Shown one piece after another: positions 10,602-21,877 of a DNA stretch of 64,000 nucleotides. Below the pieces are notes generated by a model, which was given only the letters and a program-made list of their open reading frames with translations, was not told the origin of the DNA and did not search any database. A program made the translations under genes and the position numbers. The stretch covers positions 74,812 to 138,811 of the forward strand of contig ML769539.1 of assembly GCA_009733575.1 (NCBI GenBank). The letters run 5' to 3'. Every line of letters begins with the position of its first letter. Within the stretch, counting starts at the first letter, position 1. Source of the stretch: Gymnopus androsaceus JB14. Lineage: Eukaryota; Basidiomycota; Agaricomycetes; Agaricales; Omphalotaceae.

Positions 10602-13600
10602 ATGAGCTATCGAGGACGAGCTAGGGGTTTTTCGCAAGGATAATCGAGGCGGCTACGGACGCGGTGGAGGACCACCTTCTGGACGCGGTAGAGGCGGAAG
10701 CTTTGGACGCGGTCGTGGAGGTGGACCGCAAATCGCTCGCGACAAGGTTCATGATGTTACCGTCCAAACGAATTGTTTCGCGATAACGAGGTTGGTCAGT
10801 CGACATCGACGTGTAACCTCTGGCTAAGGTTGCCTTTTTTTTACCAGGATTCCTCAGAAAAGAGTACTACCTCTACGACAGTAAGCACCGCATAGCGACT
10901 ATACTGGTACTAGTACTGACGTCTTTCTTTCTAGTTTGTACGAGAACAACTTGAGTGGGCCAACCTGGCAAGCTTGCTGACTCTTTTTTTTTTTTGTAGC
11001 CTTCGAACCCGAAGTCAAAAACTTCAAACGTCGTCAAGAACTCTTCGACAAACTCCAGATCAACGTTGCACCTCAAATTTTCAGTCCCCGTGCTTTGTAC
11101 GACGGAAGGTCGCTGGTGTATGTTTCTCATCTTTTGACCCTATCGGCGAACTCTGGCGTGGTGAGTGAATGGCACTCGACTATTGATACGTACTCATTTA
11201 GGGCTTCCAGTTTCCTGTGGCATGGTCTGACAAACCGGTCGAAAAACCGCGGGGAGTCATGATCACCCTCAAGCTCACTTCGAGCGTTCCCATTCATCCA
11301 AAGTCAGTCCTCTTTAATACGATTTCATTGCGTCTGTGGCGCTGAGATACTGTAATAGAAATATCCAGGCCTTGATTCAACAACAGTCTGGAGCGATCAA
11401 CGATCCGAAAGCTGCTACTGCAATGAACCTGTTAAACATCTTGCTCCGACAAGACTCTAACCAGTGAGTTGAATGAACCACGTACAATTCAGTCGCCTGA
11501 CTTTCTTTCATAGAAAATATGTTCATAATGGACGGGCATTCTTTTCGAACGTTGGAAAGATGAGCCTTCGTGGTGGAATAGAACTTTGGCGTGGCTTCTT
11601 CCAGTAAGATGATCTCGTTTTCTTCCATGGTCAATGAATCTTAAAAGAATATGTCAGGTCTGTCCGTCCGACCCGATCAGCCCTGTTGGTTAATGTTGAC
11701 ACCACAATGACGGCGGTGTAAGTATTTCTTGTTGTAACCTACGACTGTGTTACTTACCGTTTTGTAATTGCAGAATCAAGCATGGTCCTCTCCTCGACGT
11801 ATGCATGGATTATATGGAATTTGGAAACACGAAAAACCTCGAATTAAATGAACGCAGTCAACCGTTCATCAAGCTCGAAAAATTCCTCAGGAAGATGACT
11901 GTAGTTGTGGATACAACCAAGAAATCAAGGACTATCCAGGGATTGGTTCCACGCGCTGGAAAGTATAGATTCAGTAAAGATGGCAATGATTTGACTATAG
12001 AGGCATGAATCCATATGCGATATAATTGATATTTTACTGACATGAATGATCCAGGAGTACCTCAATCAGGCGTACAACATAAGACTGCGCTTTCCCAACA
12101 TCGTCGGTGTACGATTAACCAATCCCAAGGCTGATCGACAAATCATTCTTCCTTTGGAAGTTTGTACGGTCAAGGAGGGGCAGTTCTACAAGCAACGAAT
12201 TCCGGACCATTTGACCGCTGATGTAGTCAAATTCGCCACCCTCAGACCTCCAGACCGTTTCGCTGCAATCACTGGCGCTAGCACCGATTCAACTAACTCG
12301 CCGGTATGTCGTTTACATGTTTCATTTTAATCGGATATGGTTTGAAAGAAAACCCAGATTTTGCACTACCATACCTCGGAATTCATTGTTGAATCTGGAA
12401 TGGTAGTTGACCCCAATCCGATTACAATTCGTGGTCAACTACTACCTCTTCCAAAAATTAAATTCCGAAATGATGACCTTGTAAGTGTTCTTCTCATCAT
12501 CATGAGTATGATATTTACTCTCATTAGACTCCCTTCAACGGCGGCTGGAACGTTGTAAATCGTACCCTGTTTCAAAGCATCAGCCATGAAGTACTGGGCA
12601 ATTGTCAGCTTCGTGGAACGACTCCCAGCTGAACGCGGGATTCAAATGGTGGCTCAGTCTATCAAGAATTGTGCTCGAAATTTAGGCAAGTCAAAAGTCA
12701 GCGTTTTCGTTATTTTTTGATGCTGAAAGGTATCGCAGGAATTGATATAAGCGACAATTTTATTACAGAGTCTGGTTCTGGGCAAGCTGTTGAACAGGTA
12801 GGCGCGTCATGACGAGATTGCATGCAGCCTTCTAACGACCTTGAAGGTCTTGAACCGAACGATGACGGCTATGATGAAACAGTTTCCGAATCTTGAGAGT
12901 GATAGGCTCCAACCCTTGTTAATTGTGATATTGCCGCAAAATGCAGCTGAAGTTCGATACAGAGTCAAGCATTGGTCGGACTTCACTACTGGTAAGTCTG
13001 TCTAACCCTCTGCATATGTGATGCTGACTCTGTCCAGGTGTGATCACTCAGTGCATTCGAGAAGGGCCTCTTAAGCGAGCCAACGACCAATATTTCAACA
13101 ATATTGCTTTGAAGTAAGGGAAGTTCCACTTGCTGCGAAATGTTACTGAAGAATCTAGATTAAACGCACGTTTGAGAGGAATCGAACTTCGTGGTCGATT
13201 CGCCTGCGATGACTCAATTGAAGAGCGGAGGACCTTTTATCATCATGGGTAAGTACCTGCTCAATTTGACAGTGTCGATACTCAAGAATCCTGAAAGGTG
13301 CGGATGTCGCTCATAGTGCGCCTGGTACAACAAGGCCGTCGACGACCAGTCTAGTATGGTCCTATGATTATCATGCTTCTCAGTATAATGCAATTGTGGA
13401 AATTCAGCGACCCAAGCAAGAAATTCTGAGTGACTTACAGGTTGGTGCCCGGTATCAGAAGACGATAAATACTGACAACGATCCGATGTACTCTCAGATG
13501 ATGGTTTCCAAAGCAATACTTGGTTTTGGGATGATGAATAAAGTCTCTCCTAGGCAGATAATCTTTTTCAGGGACGGTGTCAGCGAGGGTGAATTCGAAG

Positions 13601-14516
13601 TTGTGGTCAAGGAAGAATTGAATGCCATCAGTTTAGCGATTGATGTTTTATGGACGGAAAAGAATATCAAAGATCCCAAACCCAAACTCACATTCATAAT
13701 TGTTGGTAAACGGTACGTCGTCTGGTTCAGGAGATAAAGTTGGTTGTATTATATTGACTTGCATTTTGAATAGGCACCATATTGCTTTCTTTCCGACCCA
13801 AAACTCGTATGTGTGATTCTTTGCCCAGCAGTTGTTCTGCTAAGTTTTAATTACATCCAGGATTGCCGACGATGGTAAAGGAAATTGCCCAGCTGGCTTT
13901 GTTAGCAATCAGGAAGACCTTTCGCATCCATCGACAACCGATTTCTATCTTCAATCCCACGGAGCGATTCAAGGAAGTAAGTCGACATAGTTTGTTTATA
14001 AATCACTCAAGCTCAACCATGGCCGTCAGCTTCTCGTTCTGGTCATTATACGGTCATTAGAGATGACATCTATGGTTTTAACGTCAACGAGTATGTGCTT
14101 GCCCACTATGGCAACACTTTTCATGTCTAACTTTGCCCTCATTTCCAGGATTCAAGAGCTCGCTTTTTCCTTGTGTCATGTTTACGCGAAAGCGACCAGG
14201 AGCGTGTCTATTCCTGCGCCAGTGTACTGTATGTTTCCACGCTTCTCCTTCGAGTCTCCTGTTATTCATAACACGCCACCTTTTTCAGATGCCGACGTAA
14301 ATCCCTTCATCTCTGTTAACCAATTCTGCTTGAATACTGATCACACGATCCCAGCTTGCTTGTGCTCGAGGCGCTTTCCATTTTTCACCCAACTCATCCC
14401 TCAATTTCGGTTCTGACGTTGCCAGCGTCTCTTCGGGGCACCAGGACATCAACCTGGATCAATGGAAAGACGCTTTTCGGACGGTAAACAAGGCCGCTGG
14501 GATGTACTTCTTATAA
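10602..14516 (+). CDS. Argonaute protein (first copy), slicer-type PIWI domain
   Basis: Small-RNA-guided silencing endonuclease. The proposed start is MSYRGRARG at 10602. An Arg-Gly-rich N-terminus follows (GRGGGPPSGRGRGGSFG). Then come the N domain (FEPEVKNFKRRQELFDKL), DUF1785 (IELWRGFFQSVRPTRSALL), the PAZ domain (YNIRLRFPNIVGVRL, LPLEVCTV), MID (DFTTGVITQCI) and PIWI. The PIWI catalytic tetrad is complete: Asp in GADVAHSAPG, Glu in PKQEILSDL, Asp in FFRDGVSEGEF and His in RGAFHF. The C-terminus is GMYFL. About 20 exons were joined; two introns use GC-AG borders (12003-12054 and 12686-12738). Four single-base insertions break the frame: in T5 at 10628-10632, A4 at 10858-10861, T3 at 12570-12572, and at about 13179-13185. 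Every exon between them is well conserved, which argues against an old pseudogene. Confidence 0.88.
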
Positions 14517-15429
14517 TTGCTGTGTCTTGTTGATTCTACATATATCTCAAAACGATTCACATGAATGTATAAACACTGTAGCTACATATTTACTTCGAGC
14601 CGGAGTGCTCAATGCCAGACTGGGCTGAATTTTATTCGCTTTGGCTGCATAATAAACGTTGAACTCAATGAGGTGACAGATCCCTCTATGAGGGACAGTG
14701 TCCGAAAGAGGTAGAACTTGCATTTGCACATCAGTGGACTTTAACTTCAGACCAGAACGCTAGAATCCATCGATAACCCTGAATGGGATAAGACCATATG
14801 GGACATGCGCAGGCATAGCGGAGGAAGACTAGTGTGAATCCAGTTAGCACTCCGCTTTACCAGAGAAATAGGTATAGCATGAGAAATATCCTATACCTGT
14901 TTTTATAAGATGAAACAACCTCATTGTTATAGCACGGAGATACAAAGAGTTATATATAGTCAAAGGCAAACAAACGGTTGCGCATTTCAAAAAAGGCTAC
15001 ACGTCAAGAATGTCAAGTCCGACCAATGAAGCATACACAAAAGCAGGCTATGGTATGAAGTAGATAAGAGAAACACAAAGGCAACTAAGATACTACAGTG
15101 GTTAAGGAGGGTGTGCGTTCGAGTAACTCGAGTGGGCAAGTCGATAAAATACAGTAAAAGGGAGGACTACTATCCAACGGCTCGAGAGGCCGATAAATAG
15201 GCAAGAGGGAAATCGACGGATGGATACAGTAGCGGGTCCCATATAGAAGGGAAACCCGACACGAGTGCAAGAATATACGAAAGACGAAGGAGCGGGTATC
15301 GACACAAATATGACGAGCCAGAATAAATATAAGCATATAGATAGATAGATAGATGATCAAGGGATACAACGATTGTGATGGTCTGTAGTGCAAAAAATGT
15401 GCAAGAAAAAGAAAAGGAGAGTGAGTGAA
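14517..15429. other. Intergenic region between Argonaute 1 and the AGC kinase
   Basis: About 900 bp between two facing stop codons. I see no supported gene. A short GATA-type tetranucleotide repeat is at 15337-15354. It presumably contains both 3' UTRs. Confidence 0.5.
15337..15354. repeat. GATA-type microsatellite
   Basis: Four tandem ATAG units. A minor low-complexity site in the 3' region of the AGC kinase. Confidence 0.6.
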
Positions 15430-17043
15430 TCAAAATTCGAGAAACTGACACGCGACAGGATCGAATCGTTGGATGGGAGAGGGCGGTTCTTCTTTAATTA
15501 ATCCTGGAATTTCAGCCGCAGGAGGGAACGGTAAGTTGAGGAAATGCCGAGTATCATCACCAGATGATGTGTGAGGTATGATAGGAGCCTGACGAGAAGC
15601 ATTTTAGGATGTACTCTATACGAGATTGAAGGAAGAACTTACATTAATTTCCCTTTTTTCTAGCGCGTCCCAGTCAACACCTCTGAACCAAGGATGGTCC
15701 AAGATGTCCTGTGGCCCACCAATCATATTTCCCAACCTCTGCGTTCGATCAGGGTTTAGAAAAGCTCGCACCAAGCTCCTAGACAAAGAATCCATGCCTC
15801 TAGGCCAATGGATGTGCCCGTTCAGAATTTTTTCATAGATTCCGTACGGCGACTCGTCATAGAATGGTGGATACCCGACGAGCATCTCGTAACACAGGAC
15901 TCCACAGGCCCACCAGTCGGCGGCTTTGCCATGCCCGTCGGACTGGATGATTTCTGGTGCGAGATACTCTGGTGTCCACACAACGTCCAAGTACGGTCAT
16001 CTACGATTTTTGCAAAGCCGAAATCGGTTAGACGAAGATAACCCCTGGAATCAAGAAGCAAGTTCTCGGGTTTGAGGTCACGATAGATGATGTTGTAAGA
16101 GTGGAGATATTTCAGAGCAAGGATGATCGTCGCAAGATAAAATCGCGTCACATCAGGAGTGAATCGCTGGGCTCGTCTGGAGATGTGTAAAGAGTTCCCC
16201 GCCAGGAATGTACGACATGAGCATGTACACATTCAAACTATCTTGAAACGTTGCGAATAAATCAACGATAAAAGGATGGTGAACTCGGGAAAGGATGTAA
16301 CGCTCAGCATTAACATGCTCAACTTGACGAAGATCTACAATTTTGGTTTTGCGAATCACCTTCAAGGCATAGTGGCTCTGAGTCCTCGGGTCGTTTGGTG
16401 AATGCCGGTGACGAACCAAAAGAACACGACCGAAAGTTCCAGTACCTGAAAAACGGAATTAACACATATCACCCACGTATAGGTAGAACGTACCTAAAGT
16501 TCCTCTAACCTCGAAATCCATCAGCTTTATGCCACTTTTCTGTAAATGGACTTCCTCGTCTTCCAGTAATTTCAAGGGTCGGTGTCCTTCAGGACCTCCC
16601 ATTGGTCGCGATAGTGCTTGAGCCTCCCTCACTTTACTTATGTCGATAGCTTCCCTTGATCTCCGAGGTTGCATTGCAGAAGCGGGAACTGGAGAAAGGG
16701 CCGCTTTATCTCTCACCGCCTCTGAACCAGTACGGATAGCGTCAACCATTTCACCACTTGCTTCGCCTTCAATCCCCTCCATGTTCATATCGAGGTCCTC
16801 TACATCAGTATTATCTTCCATACCAATGTCGGCATGCTCACTGTGGCCTGGTGACATGGGCGGTGTTATAGGTGTATCTGTCATAGGCACAGAGTGTGAT
16901 TCTCGGCGCGAAAGACTAGTTCGATGTATATTGGGGAGATTGGAGGAGTCAAAACTGGGATTCCTGCTGGCTGGAAGAGAGTGCGGCAGCTGAGTATGCT
17001 CTGGGATAGATCCAGAGCGAGGAATCAAGTATGAGGGGAGCAT
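15430..17043 (-). CDS. AGC-family kinase, PKA catalytic subunit type
   Basis: cAMP-dependent-type protein kinase. Start ATG is at 17043 ([12 protein letters not shown]), with an in-frame stop upstream. The first ~185 residues are Ser/Pro- and acid-rich. The kinase domain reads: glycine loop [41 protein letters not shown] and RRAQRFTPD, catalytic loop [19 protein letters not shown], and the PKA activation loop [15 protein letters not shown]. Then follow [18 protein letters not shown] and an AGC C-terminal tail ending [11 protein letters not shown]. Two frame breaks interrupt it: an extra base at 16179-16180 (between FTHL and RRAQRF) and a missing base near 15975 (between LCG and TPEYLAPE). Each lies inside an invariant block, so sequence error is the best explanation. 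It lies between two Argonaute genes. Confidence 0.9.
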
Positions 17044-17760
17044 ATTGAGTATCGATTAAGCGCTCAGTGTTCCGGTATGGATTTTAGACGAGGAAACCTG
17101 TGAGGGAGGTCGAAAAGCAGCGCCCAAAGTATGATTTGAGTGAAACGACGCCTAAAAGATATACATGTCAGAGAAATATGGAAATGATTGGCTGTGAAAT
17201 ACTTGCCAACGAAACCAATTATTCGATCTTGGGAGGAACGGAAGAGGCGCTGTAGGTCACACTATTGACAGTTAAGACTCAGTAACCATAAAACGGATAT
17301 AGTAACCGCAAAAAAGGGTGGCCAAGTAGACTTGAAGTATGGAATCTTACCGTATGGAGAAGAATTTGCAGTATCAAATGCCAGCCAAAGCGCACTGCGC
17401 GGCGGAGATTGAATGGCACCAGAAGCTGACTGCTGCACGGCAACGTCTTGCACGACGACGACGCCAGAAAGTTGACAGAAATCGAACAGAGAGTCAACCG
17501 AACCCAACTACGACGTCAAATTTTCGGGCCACTGCCTACGGACTACCGGGCCGGGAGTATCCGTCTGCTTCGCTTGCATCATCATGCAAGGATTGGTTTT
17601 TATTATTGTCGCATCCAGTCCTCAACTCTCGCTTTCTGACAATGCATAAATAAATACTTTTTATTGCTAGGTTCCAACGCGATACAAAGAAAGGTTGTAC
17701 ATATACAAACATATTCCACGGAAATGAACGGAGATGAACGCAAAACGAGCGAGAGTCAAG
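17044..17760. other. Intergenic region upstream of the AGC kinase
   Basis: About 715 bp between the kinase start and the stop of the second Argonaute, both on the minus strand. It should contain the kinase promoter and the Argonaute 3' UTR. An open frame at 17339-17653 (+) has no recognisable motif and unusual composition; I do not call it. Confidence 0.5.
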
Positions 17761-20700
17761 TTACAGGAAATACATAGTAGAGGTGCGGAGTCGGTCATGA
17801 ACATTCTGGAAATGACTATTGTAAAATTGAATTTGGTCGGAGATGTGTGACATGTTATCCGACTGCTGGGCGACTTCGTCCAAATGAAATTTCGCGCGTC
17901 TGCAGACAAGCTATAACAGTCAATGAGTGAGTAATAGTGCGCTCTAGTGGCACATTTTGGGACGTACGTCAGCATCTAAAGCAAAGCGTTGAGTATAAAG
18001 GTGGTGGGCAAAGGTAGAAATAGACTTACAGTAAACCGGGGCGGGAATCTTGACGCTACGTGTCGAACGAGCATAGCAATGGCAAAGGGAGTATCTATTA
18101 CCAAAGGTTAGATATTGAAGTGTGAGCCTACGATACACTCACGCTATCGCCTGCAATCTGGAAAGATTAGTCATTAAGTCAACAAATGAGTCTTGATTGA
18201 GGGAGTGAACAGGCTCACTTATCGGCATTCCTGCCAAAGTTCTCGTCTTCAATGACTGTGTAGTGGGAAGGAATACTCGCTAATGAACAAGTTGGGATTA
18301 ATGCAATATGGGAAGGTGATTGCTTAGAGAGAGACTTACTTCCTTTCAGGCCAGGTTGAGATTGTAAATAAAAGTCCTGAAACACAGGACTTTCAATCCC
18401 TTGATCCACGACGAAGCCAGAAATTAAATTTCTAGAATTGTCTTGATCCCGAGCATGCTTTGCAAAGAAGCGAAAATGGTGCCTTTTCCCGACGACAATG
18501 TATGTAAATGCCGGTCGCGGTATCTTTGAAACCTTCAATTTTGCATACTGATTTGCGAGCGCCGCTAACAAAGATGTTTAGAATCAATGTTACGCATGGT
18601 AGAAGGCTTGACTTACCTTTGAGGGGTTCAAGCTCTTCGAGCCTGACACGCTCGAATTCTCCTTCCGAAACACCATCTCGGAAGATGACAATCCGTTCCA
18701 GCAATGGGTTTTTTTGTGAGAAAGCGAACGCCGCAGCCTCGAAATTATTTAGCATAAGGGGATAGCTGCACTTTGTATCTGAACTCACGAGCACCATTTC
18801 AGACAGCTTCTCGATTATCTCATTTCGAGATGTCTGCACCCTAATTTGTGCAGTGTAACGCGCTGAAAATCCATCAGTACAAAGCTAACAGGTAACTGAA
18901 AATTGCCTACAGCAATCGGCATCGAGAGAGGCTACAATGGACGCATATGACGGGCCAATTGGCGCCGGGAGCAGGGTGACTTATATCGGCCCCAATGACC
19001 ATGGTAACATTCCGCCTAAGCTCACTCATTCCCGGTGAGATGGGGACGTGATTGATACCTCCCAGTTTACCATTGATTCTAAGGATTTTTTTTGTCAGCG
19101 CGAACAAACAAAATATCGATCTTTTCTCACTTTAGAATAAGGTTGTGCTGGTATTGACTGCATCGATGTTGTGCTGCGTCATTTTGCAGTTTTCGGGACC
19201 ACCGCTAGACCGTAAGTAAGTAACTGAAGTTCGGAGAAAGATCAAAGTCCACTCACAATACATTGGGTAGGAACACCCGCAAGTATGTCGCCGACGCGTT
19301 TGACCTGTTCGTACAGTCCCACAGCAGGATCCGCTAGAAACACCAAAACGAGCACCTCTTCATGTCGAGCTCTAGTTCTGTGGATCGCTTCATTCATGGC
19401 CTGGACAAAAACTAGTTCAAAAATTAATCATACAATTGATTTCTTCCGAACCTGATCGACCAGTGAGTGAGCCGCAAAATCTTGAATGTACGGGGCTGGT
19501 TCTTGCTTAATCACTTAATACACGGTGTGAGTTCATGAGAAAGCTGAGGCGCCAAGAGTTGAACAACTCACTGATGCCTGCATGAAAGAAATGATGCCTT
19601 GAGTAAAAAGCAAGAAAATGTGGACTGGAGTTTACCTTTTGCCTGCATTAGTTCGACCAAATCAACCAAAAAATCCGCCATCGATGTTGATTGGCGATGA
19701 CCTGTGAGATTCATGACAACACATGTCCAGTGGACATTCTTGGTCTGGTATAGTCGTTTGTTCATCATATCCCAGGTTCCGGGCCTCTGTGGATTTCAGA
19801 CCTGATCAGAACAAGAAAAATTAGCTAGATATGATAAAACTCACCTGAAGGGATATTTGTTGGGGTGGTTGGCGGGGACCAGGAGCACCGACTGCAATAT
19901 TTGGTGGGTCGAGAAAGCGACCGTTGAGAGTCAGAGGCGTATTGCCAATTTCAACGCGAGCTCCCGTGAGGAAAACAGAGTTGTGGTGGCCAAGCATATT
20001 CCTTCCCGCCTGAATGCGCTGAAGGCGTTCTTGGGGATTCCGTGGAACAAGCTCAAGCACTTTTCGAATGTGCTCTGGTTGCAATCGAGGCTGAATGAGG
20101 ATGAACAGATGAGTATGAAAAGCCCAGGTAATCGATATGTTGTATCACCAACTTTGTAAATCTGTTCCGGTACATTGCACACAAATATTGGGAAAACTTC
20201 ATGGCGTCCTATCCGAACGCCTATCGTTCCCGGCGGGATTGGAATATTATGCGTGCGTGCAAAATAAGCCTGGGATTGGCCAGATGAACATGAAATTAAG
20301 TGCTCAGAAAACCAGAAACGTACCCCAACAGTCGTTGGAACCCCAGCTTCATCAAACCTTACTTGGGCGACATTGTCAACAAGGTCTCGGATGGGGCGCG
20401 CTCTAGTGACACGGTTACCAATAAGAGTTGAGACTTTTACTCCGCGGAAAAACTGTCTGAGTTTGTCCAAATCGCGCGCAAGATCCCTGGGGTTAGAGAC
20501 CCCAAGATAGCGCGCGCAGGCACTAGTGAGCGTCTCTGCAGGCAAGCTGTTTCGATACATAAGAATTCATGGGAGAAATATGAATATGTCCGTGATCTAC
20601 TTACACAGGAGCCACCGTTGGATCAATGTTCAGTATCAGACGGTTCATAGTCATCCTCGAACTTCTGTAGGCGTCGTCAAGACAAAATCAAGTACCGCAA

Positions 20701-21625
20701 AGTTATCAAGGTGTGACCCACTGAAATAGTCCATCTCGAAAGTTAAGCGGGGGCACAGTCGGGGCTGCATCGGAAATTGCGTTAGAGTACAATCTCTTGA
20801 AGTCAAACTTATCGAACATACGATGATTGGGCCTAGGGTATATAGAGTTTCCCTTGAAGAGGACGCCAGGAGCCCTAGTTGAGTATATCAGCAATCTGAA
20901 TGAATCGGCAATGAAATGACAAACATTCTAGGTGCTGCCTGAAGGAAGAGCTGAAGCATGGATAAGCACACCGACACATCGGCGCTAACCGCTTGCGGTT
21001 GTCCTTGGAAGCGTCCTGCGAGCACGTTTTGTAGAAGCCTGTTTGAAAGCATTCAGGATTTGCACATGGAAGTATTTGAATCCAGGCTCACCCGAGGTGT
21101 ATATCCTTCACGAAGGTAATCGTAACTTGAAGAATCTTGTTACTATTGTGGTCCAGAGGGACCTGAAACTGAGAAAGGGATCCAATTCTCGGAATTAGGA
21201 CTTGTCTTTCTCCCATGAAAGAGACGCACTGTTCTTTGGCCGAAAGGCAGTTGGTGAAGAGCAAACAGAAGGCGTTTTCCATCGAAAGCGGAATGATGCG
21301 GAAATGAGGCGGGATCAACTTGATTTTGTAGACGTTGGATCAGTTCGACGCCCTTTTCAGTACTGAACTTGATCGGGCGCCCAGACCGACTGGAGAAGAG
21401 CGGCGTTATAACTGATTGGAATGTGAGCAAGCCTGATGAGATCCGATTACAAGAATGTTCGCTCACCAACTATAAAGATTGGAAGAGAACGATGTAAGCT
21501 CTTTGGTCAAGATAAGAAGGAAACCACTCGCCGTCGTAGAGGTAAATGTTCTTTGGTAACCATCTGAGCTCGAAGGCATTGACCTCTACGGTAGAGGGTC
21601 TACCGTTAACACCGTATCGAGTCAT
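17761..21625 (-). CDS. Argonaute protein (second copy), slicer-type PIWI domain
   Basis: A second small-RNA-guided silencing protein, clearly diverged from the first. The stop is at 17763-17761 after TMYFL, the same C-terminus as copy one. Recognisable parts: RYGVNGRPSTVEVNAFELRW and IYLYDG (N domain), FDGKRLLFALHQLPFG, MNRLILNIDP (DUF1785 end), AYFARTHNIPIPPGTIGV (PAZ) and LYEQVKRVGDILAGVPTQCI (MID, with the usual Tyr and Lys of the 5'-phosphate pocket). The PIWI tetrad is complete: Asp in GADISHPAPG, Glu in TSRNEIIEKL, Asp in FRDGVSEGEFERV, His in RRAKFHL. Two extra bases break the frame, in AAA 21218-21220 and in GGG 18952-18954. The first exon is uncertain: 21625 is the last possible ATG, and an upstream exon with an Arg/Gly-rich leader may be missing. 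Confidence 0.87.
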
Positions 21626-21877
21626 GAGGGTCTGAAAAATATGGACTAGAATGTGAGGGTCACGAACTATGTACAAGGGTAAGCCGTAGGACTTTAAGTA
21701 AGAAAGATAAAGCTGGAAGAATCACGGCAGAATCGGCGGCGACGGACCCGAGTGACTCATGAACCGCGCACACGCACACGCGATGAATGATATTACTGAA
21801 TCAATGATATAGGTGCTAGTAAGTATATTATTAATAGTATCGTTAGGTATTAACTTTTTTAGGGGAAGAAGTTCCTT

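Noticed and set aside
10602..14516. Argonaute 1 as an old pseudogene
   Set aside because: All catalytic residues, splice sites and the C-terminus are kept, with no in-frame stops apart from those produced by four one-base shifts.
17339..17653. Open frame of 104 codons on the plus strand
   Set aside because: No motif, Arg/Gln-rich odd composition, lies in the promoter region of the AGC kinase.
19140..19255. Frameshift in the MID-PIWI linker of Argonaute 2
   Set aside because: An alternative frame looks attractive, but a normal GT-AG intron joins the exons in one open frame, so no break has to be assumed.
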